A stretch of DNA of 64,000 bases, from the NCBI RefSeq assembly GCF_009389715.1, contig NC_052401.1:4878071-4942070 (forward strand), written 5' to 3'. The translations under genes were made by a program, and so were the position numbers. The notes beneath the pieces were generated by a model. That model had not been told where the DNA came from and ran no database searches. It saw only the letters and a program-made list of their open reading frames with translations. This stretch comes from Phoenix dactylifera (lineage: Eukaryota > Streptophyta > Magnoliopsida > Arecales > Arecaceae). Below are positions 56,857 through 64,000 of this stretch, one piece after another (position 1 is the first letter of the stretch; each line of letters opens with the position of its first letter).

Positions 56857-57411
56857 TCCCGTCTCAAAGAATAAGAACCGGTCTCTGAAAATGATGAGCT
56901 AGATAACCCCCTCATAACAGTCAATAGTCAATGAATCTCTCTCAAGAATGTTACGAGATACCTCCAGTAAGCATGTAAAACACCAGCTTAACAGGGTCTT
57001 TTTTATGTTCGCCACGTGTACCCACAAAATAATAACACTACGTCCTACAAAATAGCATTTCAAATACAATCAACCTACCCTCCTTCCCATTCTAAAAGGA
57101 AAAAGAGGCACGAGCCAATGCATTTTTTTCATTAAAAAAAATGGTTATAGCAAATACTAGGAAGATCCTTTTGATCCTTCGCCATGCATTTTCAAGCAAA
57201 TTCTTGGCAAAGTTTGTGACAATTTTAACAACGACTAAGTTTTACCACAAAGCAAACTGATCATAGAACACATATTTCTTTCAGAATGGAGTAAAGGAGA
57301 ACAAAAGAAGGGAACGACACTCAGGGATGGGCCTCTTAAAACCCCTACGTAAATTGTAGTAAGCCTAGCTAAACGACACTAACAGCAACAGAATGGAAAC
57401 CTTCAAGATTT

Positions 57412-60061
57412 TTAAGCCTTTTCCAGCAACCCCCAGACTTCAGCTTCGTTCGGCAAAGCAGGAATCGCCCCTCTCTTGGTTGTTGTTATGGCTCCACAAG
57501 CATTGGCAAATCTCAGCACTTCCCTCAGTTTCTTCTCATCCTGCAATCCAACACAGGGATCACATATCAAAAAATGTCACTTGACATCCAAGCCTAGCTA
57601 CAATTGGCTAAGCAGTAGGCTCCTGGTTTTGAGTTCAAGTGCCATGGAGTGCTACAAGCTAATACTGTCATAAGACTCACTTGCAGTGCAGATTGGTCAT
57701 CGGCAATCTTTCTAAGCATTCCGCCGACGAATGCATCGCCGGCCCCCGTTGTATCCATTGGCTTGACAGCAAGCCCTTTGACAGTCCCTCGAAAATCCTA
57801 TAATTAAAGAAGCAAATCCTGTGTAAATATAAGAAGAAAACAACATCCTAGACAACTACACAGAGGTTTGTTCTTGTTCCAATTGACTTGATCATGCTAG
57901 TGTTTTTGAGTTGTAATAATACCTTGGTGTAGTATTTGCATCCCTTCCCTCCAAGGGTTACCACCAGCAGCTTCAATTCCGAGTGCCATAGGCTCATCAC
58001 AGCAGCATCATCTTCCTCTGTGTCCTTGCTGGTTAGGAACTCAACCTCGGCATCACTGACCTTAATGATGTTGGATTGCTTCCAGATCCTCATGATGAGA
58101 GCCCGTGCATCCTTCGGGGAATCCCACAGTTGTAGCCGGAGATTTGGGTCGAAGGAGAGCAATGCCCCAGCTTTTTTGGCCACCTTCATGGCTTCCAAAT
58201 GACTGGATCGACAAGGCTCTTCAATCAAGCTTATCGATCCACAGTGAAAAATTGTAGCCGGAAAATCCATTCATTGAAAAAAAATATCAATAGCAGAAAT
58301 AAAAATTATGACATAGTCTTAGAAAGTAAATTATTATAACGGTAAAATTGCGAGGCAAGGATACAAAAATCTTTTCTTGTAGAAGATCTTTCTGCATGTT
58401 TTTAATTGAAAATAATACTAAAAAAAAAATTTGTTTACTGAAACCTCACTTCACATTCTGCATTTCTATCTTCCTCTCATGTGTATATCCCACTTTGTAA
58501 ATACCTTTATTTTGTAATAAAGTTGTGGTGTTAGAAAATGAGGAAGAACACTCAAGAAGAAGGTGGTAGAAATTCTCAAAAACAAAGTTTGGAAGAAGTA
58601 TAATTTTCATTCAATTAATACCTTACAAATGAATGCTTACAAACATTTATATAGAATTCATATAACTCTAGAAATTTCTACATGTAATTTATAATTCTTG
58701 ACTCTTAATATTTCTAACTCAGACTCTTGATATACCCATAACCCTCACTACTCTTAAATCTTATATAACTCATAACTCTTCACATTCTACAACTTATGAT
58801 TCTTAACCTTCTATAACTTATGATAACTTTTGTGACCTGTGCCTTTTATCTTTTTGACCTTGACTTGACTCTCTAACTAAGATGCTAGTTGGATGCCACA
58901 TCACCTCAGAATCCAACGGGTAGCAATGGCTCTATCACATATTTCCAAAAAAAGAGCTAAAACAAAAAAATATAAAATAAAAAAATGTGAGGCTGAAAAT
59001 AGAATTATTAATTTAGAAATGATGCATCTTTATTAGCCCTCAACAAATAATGCAATCTAAGCATGTATCTAGAAAAATATACTAACTATAACATTTGAAC
59101 AATTACCCTAAAACGGATCTATTTTCAGAAAAATAGTTTAGATCGTCATCACTGGTGATCTCGATGGATAATCTTGTTGGTCGATGAGACGAAATGTCCC
59201 CATGAATTGCATTGTCTGCCATGAAATACATCTGAAAATTGCATCGATTTCCGTACAGTATTCAGAAAACCATGCAGTACGCAAGGGACATGAGATCTGA
59301 TATCTGTAGGCTCTCATTATCTCTTAAAAGTATCAATCAATTGCAGCCACTATAATCGACGACCTAATTCTTCTCCCTTTTCAAGAACACACTAATTATG
59401 GAGATCAGCCATTATAGATATGTATTCATTTGCAATACTTTTGCTGAGAACATTTACAATACAAATCAAGAAACTACTTAGAAAGAGAAACACAAATCAG
59501 ATAAAAACCAAAGATGAATAACTGGCTATGGAAACTTAGCTGCAAATAAAAAGAGGGAGAGAGAGAGAGAGGTGCCTTTCGGATGAGATCTAGATCGAGC
59601 TCAGCCTCCGTAAGCAGGATGTCGGCGCTCGGATGGCGGTAGAACAAGAATTCCCGCTCGCCGTCCGTCGTAAGTGTCACGAATGAGAGACCCGTCATGG
59701 CCGTGGAATCGAAAACCACACCTTTATCGTCGACCCCATTATCCTTGAGAATTCCGGCCAGCATGACTCCGAATTCATCGGCACCGAGCTTCCCGATGAA
59801 GGCAGCACGGCCACCAAGCCTGGACACTGCGATCGCTGCAGTGGCCGGGGCACCACCAGGGGCCTTTACAAACCCCGGGGCCTCGGCCAACGACACCCCG
59901 GCCACCGTTGGCACGAAGTCCATGATCATCTCACCGAAGCTCACGACGAAGCCCTCCGCGGTGCCGTTTGTGACGGCCACCTCTCTCCGTCTTGCACGAG
60001 ACCTCGCAGGAAATGTGAAGAGAAAAGAGAGCATAGAAAAGGTGAAGGAGATGATGGACAT
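57412..60061 (-). CDS. fructokinase (pfkB family), 4 exons; intron 1 borders aberrant
   Basis: Phosphorylates fructose to fructose 6-phosphate with ATP, feeding sucrose-derived carbon into starch and glycolysis. Exons on the minus strand: 59576-60061, 57923-58258, 57681-57797 and 57412-57540, all phase 0, giving about 355 residues. [14 protein letters not shown] starts the core; [17 protein letters not shown] is the first pfkB signature, FYRHPSAD and [12 protein letters not shown] follow, and [12 protein letters not shown] is the ATP/anion-hole signature with the catalytic Asp. The end is [13 protein letters not shown]. Residues 1 to ~35 (hydrophobic, then SRARRR) exceed cytosolic fructokinases and may be a targeting sequence. 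Introns 2 and 3 are GT-AG. Intron 1 (58259-59575) must begin AAG|GCACC, and no AG precedes GCTACAATTTTTC where exon 2 must start. One base missing from TTTTCCAG would explain the latter. Intron 1 carries retroelement-like debris (58.5-58.9 kb). Confidence 0.9.
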
Positions 60062-60131
60062 GAGGAGGAGAAGACGGAAGGGACGAGGAGAGTCTCAAAT
60101 GGTTGGTTTCGGACTGGCTGAATACTAACAT
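59931..60131 (-). promoter_or_regulatory. overlapping upstream open frame of fructokinase
   Basis: An ATG 70 nt upstream of the fructokinase start opens a 66-codon frame that overlaps the main start in another frame. If the transcript begins upstream of 60131 this would reduce initiation at the main ATG. The TATA-like box lies only about 28 nt upstream of it, so it may be excluded from most transcripts. Confidence 0.3.
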
Positions 60132-60158
60132 GTAAGATGGTATGGTAAGGATGTTAAT

Positions 60159-60168
60159 GTATATATAC
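60159..60168 (-). promoter_or_regulatory. TATA box of the fructokinase gene
   Basis: GTATATATAC (palindromic) lies about 100 nt upstream of the ATG at 60061, which places the start of transcription near 60130. Position and sequence fit a plant TATA box. Confidence 0.55.
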
Positions 60169-60169
60169 T

Positions 60170-61754
60170 GTGAACTTTCTTACTGTGTGGATCAGTGGAT
60201 ATATATGGAGAAACTTCGTCTGGTCTTTTTATGAATAAATTAGTACACTAGGATTTTTCTTTTCGGAGAATCTTTACATGGTTGGCTATGCTGGATGTGG
60301 TTAATAATTAGCGGAAGTATTGGATAAAGTTGTAGGCAAAGATATCCTTGGATAATCTCTATATGGTAATAACTTCTTTTCTTTCTTTTTTTAAGTAAAA
60401 CAATAAGTCTAATTTGAAAATAAAAAGAAGCTGGATAAACTTCTCCATTTATTATATGAGACACAGATCTTGGACAGCCAACCCGGTGCTCGAAGAATGC
60501 TATATTCGACAGAAGATCATCTAAAAAGAAATCTAGAGATATTTCTCTAAGAGACAAATATAAAAGTTAGAAAATTTAATTTTATTTAAAAATTAAAAAT
60601 TAATTGATTTGGTATTTAGAATTAGAATTATATAAAGACGTCGGTATCTTATGCGGAATTTTATTAGGATTTTGAGTTGTCTATATAAATTCATCATTGT
60701 ATATATTGAGATACAGCTTGCATTAGTTAGATATAAAATTAAGTGATATTAAGGTGTTTTCGCTGCCATCTTTCTCTTCTCTCTCTTTTTTTTTTTCCTT
60801 CTTTTCTTGCTCCTTCTGTCCTACATCAATATTTTTGTCCATCACATGCATATCTACATGGTACAATGGTATGACTGCATACACACCATGAGATATTATG
60901 AGAAGATTCTGTGATCCATTTGGGCGTAGAATTTAGTATCTTATTTGGTGTGCAAGACTTAATGTTCAATGTTAATGGATGTATTCCCTTCTCCTTCCTT
61001 TCTTGGAACGAGATCAACTGAATATGATCTACTGCTATCGGTATTTTATGTCTAGTGTTAATAAAAGAAGCAATAGAATCCACATCAGTTGCATCAACTT
61101 TTTTGCATAGAATACGTGTTATTAAAGTGTTTCTCTCTTTTGTCTGACTCCACGAATACAGCCATCGTACGAAAAGGCAATTGTCTACCAGCTAAATCTT
61201 GTACGTAGGAACCTACTCCATTGTCAAGTCCTGTCAAGAACCATCATGAAACTTTTATTCAGTCCGCGTATCTTTAGTGCTGTTGGGTTGCTTCAACTTG
61301 GCGAACATCCTCCCTCGCTTGTGTTTGTTTCTTCTCCCTTTGATGCTTTAACAACTAAGAAGGGGGCAGGGCGTACATGGTATCGATAAAATTAATATAT
61401 TTAGAAGTCAGGCAGGAAAGCAAAGAGTGGATCCCATGCAGCCGTGGTCTCATTGGCACCATGGACTCAGCCTTGGGAAACCACGGCCCTTTTCTCGTGC
61501 CAAAACGTTGGTGCCAAGGAAGAAACAGTAGGCGGCCGACGTCCCAGATGCATGAGCTCACGTATATAAGGTACAAATCATAAAATAGTGATGGGAATAT
61601 TTTCTTCACCTAAGGCAGGTCCGAGGGCCACTATGAATGGGAATTAAGAAATCTGGCAGTTCAAAGGGATGCTTTCTTTAAAACAAGATGATTTTTCATG
61701 AAAAATGTGTAAAGGTTTTCCGAAAAACAAAAAAGGGGGGCTAGCATATGGTAT
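60170..61754. other. intergenic between fructokinase and the Gypsy element
   Basis: AT-rich with T-runs near 60785. No gene or complete repeat found. A GC-richer segment at 61380-61590 is open on both strands over short lengths but matches nothing known. Confidence 0.35.
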
Positions 61755-62976
61755 TGTTGGAGGAAAAACCCCAAGTCACACATCCACGGAGGTGCTCGGC
61801 CAAAGAGCGCCGACCGGAAAGCTGCTCGGCCAAGGAGTGCCGACCAGGGAGGTGCTCGGCCAAGGGGTGCCGATCAGAGAGAGCGCCAAGAAGAGGCGCC
61901 CAGCCAAAATAATCAAAGTAGGGATGCTTGGCTAAAAAGAGCCGACCAGGGGGCAAAAAGCGCCGAATAGAGGCGCTCTGCTAGAAGGTGCTCGCCTAAA
62001 GAGCGTCGACCAGGAGTACTCAAAGCGGCCCCGCCACAGGGCGCCCCATTGGGCGACCAGCTCGGCTCGGCACCCCTGCCGAGCCGATGCCTTAATGTTT
62101 AACCTCCGCCTAAAGTCCAAGTGACTTGACAACTCTTACAGCTTGTAACCTGCCGTTATCTCCAAGCCATCAAGGCATAAGATCTTCGCAGGCATTCGCC
62201 ACGACCTGCCATTAATGCATGAGACTCCCTCAAGTCTCCGATGCACTCAGTCATTTAATGAACACGGCCCAAGACGATCTCCGGATCACTGAACCATCAG
62301 AGCGTATGGCTCTACCTGACCGCCGGTTCATTCGGTAATAAATGCACTTACCATCCACGGACCCCAGGCCCACCACGGCCGGCGGTTCAACAACTCCAAC
62401 AGGTCCGATCGACCGTGACAACTCCCTGGTTCCGGTCTGATCCGGTCCCGTTCTCCACTACGCCATTAATGGGCTAAATCGTGCCCAATTATCACAGAAC
62501 AGGACAAACCTCCTGTCACCTCCCAGGTAACCAAATCCTTTTATAAAAGGAAGCCTGAGGGGAAGAGGGAGAGGACCCTCGAGATTGGACTCTGAGAAAC
62601 CCCTAACAAAAACTCCCCGGACTGAACCCTCCGGGACGGGGTGGGAGGAAGCACAGACACAATTGATGACACCATCCCTTTCATCTTCTTGATCTTATCC
62701 AAATATCCTCTGTGTCTTCTCCACATACTCTCCTCCCCGCTCTCTCCACATACTTGCCCCCTCTGACTTAGGCATCGGAGGGCCGGCGCCGGGGAGCCCG
62801 GCCACCGGCTTTTTTGCAGGACAGGACAGGACTGGACGCACCACCCCTCTTCGGACGCTCCCACGCCCCACGGTGGAGGACGCAGCCGGCCGGCGCACCG
62901 CCGTCCGCCCCCTGTAGCAGCGGAGCTCCTCCTTCCCCGGTTTCGCGGCGGCCCCCGGGTCCAATTTCCAGCAACA
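61755..62976 (+). mobile_element. 5' LTR of a Ty3/Gypsy retrotransposon (1222 bp)
   Basis: Starts TGTTGG and ends CAACA, giving the usual TG...CA ends with a short inverted repeat. TTTTATAAAAGG (62539-62550) is the LTR TATA box, so U3 is about 815 bp and R plus U5 about 400 bp. GTTGGCGCTAGAGG directly after the end resembles the TGGCGC-type primer-binding site of plant Gypsy elements. The second LTR lies beyond the window, so age cannot be judged from LTR divergence. GC content is far above that of the flanking DNA. Confidence 0.75.
61789..62010. repeat. short tandem motif in the U3 of the Gypsy LTR
   Basis: About six imperfect units of the form GGTGCTCGGCCAAGGAGTGC followed by CGACC(A/G)GG, roughly 31 bp each. 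U3 subrepeats of this kind are common in plant LTRs and often act as enhancer-like modules. Function here is inferred. Confidence 0.65.
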
Positions 62977-63010
62977 GTTGGCGCTAGAGGAAGGACCCGA
63001 GTTCGCTGCC

Positions 63011-64000
63011 ATGAAGCTAAGAAGCAAAGGGGCTTCCAATGCCTCTCAACGTCCTCCACCTAGCCCGGAGCGTTCCGTCCGAAACTCATCACCTCCGACC
63101 GAGTCAGTTCATCAAGTTCGGCCGGAGCAGTTCGATGCCCTGGTACAACAGGTGCAAGCCCTGGTTACCGCTGTCCAAAGCCTGCAGCCCAGGGGCATCC
63201 CAACGGCACCGCCTCCTCCAGCTCCGGTTCAGCCGGAGCCTTCCACAAGTGGACTTCCCCTTCAAGGTCAGGACTCCCAAGTCCAGGCCTCCCTCTGGAG
63301 AGAGCGCCCAGCCAGAGGCCACGGAGGTTGGCCACAGCCTTCAGAAGCTGAGTCGGTTCCAGGGCAACCTGCGCCCGAACGAACCGCTGCAGCGATCCTC
63401 CAGAACGATGAACTCGACCGGAAGGTCGAGAAGCTGGAACGTCAAATCCAGGCACTCCATGGGAGGAAGTCAGGACATAACGGCGACTTCGAGTTCAATA
63501 CAAAGTCGCCCTTCTCCCAGGAAATTGAAGATGAACCGGTTCCGTTGCGGTTCAAGATGCCCCAGGTAGAGCCCTACAACGGCAAGGCTGATCCCCTGGA
63601 CCACCTGGAAAGCTACCGGGTCTTAATTGCCCTACAAGGAGCCTCGGAGGCCATGATGTGCAAAGCTTTTCCGGCGACACTCCGAGGACCAGCCCGGTTG
63701 TGGTTTACCGGGCTGAAGCCGAGTACTGTCTCCTCCTTTGAGCAGCTCGGCAGACAGTTTGCTGGCAATTTCGCCGCCAGCCAGCCCCAGCGGCGGACAT
63801 CCGACTCCCTCCTCGATATCAAACAAAAGGAGGGAGAATCCTTCAAGGAGTATTTGGATCGGTTCACCTCCGCAACATGGGAGGTCCGGGAGCTTGACCA
63901 GTCAATCGCCATGTCGGCGCTGAAGACTGGAGCCCGGTCCTACAGATTTCTCTTCTCGATCGAGAAGAGTTTTTCCGCGGACCTCACCGAAATGTTCGCT
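63011..64000 (+). mobile_element. Gypsy element internal region: gag, partial at window edge
   Basis: The frame from the ATG at 63011 stays open for 330 codons to the last base of the window. Its N-terminal third is Pro/Gln-rich with a coiled-coil-like stretch (NDELDRKVEKLERQIQAL). Then comes the retrotransposon gag domain: MPQVEPYNGKADPLDHLE, LRGPARLWFTGL, SSFEQLGRQF, and QKEGESFKEYLDRF. These are hallmarks of plant Ty3/Gypsy gag. The part inside the window looks whole. Protease, reverse transcriptase and integrase would lie to the right, unseen. The neighbouring minus-strand open frames are shadows of this GC-rich frame. Confidence 0.88.

Noticed and set aside
58500-58930. Possible LTR in fructokinase intron 1 (starts TGTTAGAAAATG)
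   Set aside because: Texture is retroelement-like but no matching end, primer-binding site or domain was found, so no element is called.
62541-63912. Long minus-strand open frames opposite the Gypsy LTR and gag
   Set aside because: Antisense shadows of the GC-rich element.

Overview
This window is nuclear DNA from a flowering plant. The genes have many introns with canonical plant splice sites, the intergenic DNA is AT-rich, and plant transposon families are common (TRIM, MULE-like and Tourist-like elements, AU-like SINE, LINE remnants, a Ty3/Gypsy element). Protein and repeat style suggest a monocot, possibly a palm; that is inference, not proof.

Six host genes could be rebuilt exon by exon. 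From left to right: (1) plastid diaminopimelate decarboxylase on the minus strand, 8 coding exons, 6384-14285. (2) A plastid-targeted, glycine-rich, single-membrane-span protein of unknown function on the plus strand, 3 exons, 16876-23691, with a 5.7 kb second intron full of transposon remains. (3) A secreted class IV chitinase on the plus strand, 2 exons, 25706-27043. (4) Translation initiation factor eIF2A on the minus strand, 13 coding exons including a 26-nt microexon, CDS 28397-37068, with a 5' leader exon near 39.7-39.9 kb. (5) An atypical bHLH transcription factor on the plus strand, 5 coding exons, 48670-49867. (6) A pfkB-family fructokinase on the minus strand, 4 exons, 57412-60061. 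They are unrelated housekeeping, defence and regulatory genes and do not form a pathway cluster.

Between the genes lie a degenerate array with a period near 98 bp (3.2-4.0 kb), an 875-bp MULE-like element with a 9-bp target duplication and a large internal hairpin (15.4-16.3 kb), a Tourist-like MITE (24.25-25.0 kb), three copies of one TRIM family with LTRs near 137 bp (40.6, 44.9 and 55.8 kb), a second TRIM-like element (27.4 kb), three LINE RNase H tails, a dimeric AU-like SINE, a block that may be mitochondrial DNA (53.9-55.1 kb), and the 5' LTR plus gag region of a Gypsy element that runs off the right edge (61.76-64.0 kb).

Two otherwise well-conserved genes carry small defects. Diaminopimelate decarboxylase has four single-base indels in two exons, mostly at homopolymers. 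The fructokinase first intron has no AG where its acceptor is expected. Every other exon junction in the six models is in phase. The defects may therefore be assembly errors, but real lesions are not excluded. I saw no convincing new multi-gene system. The least explained items are the plastid glycine-rich membrane protein, the hairpin-bearing MULE-like element and the TRIM family.
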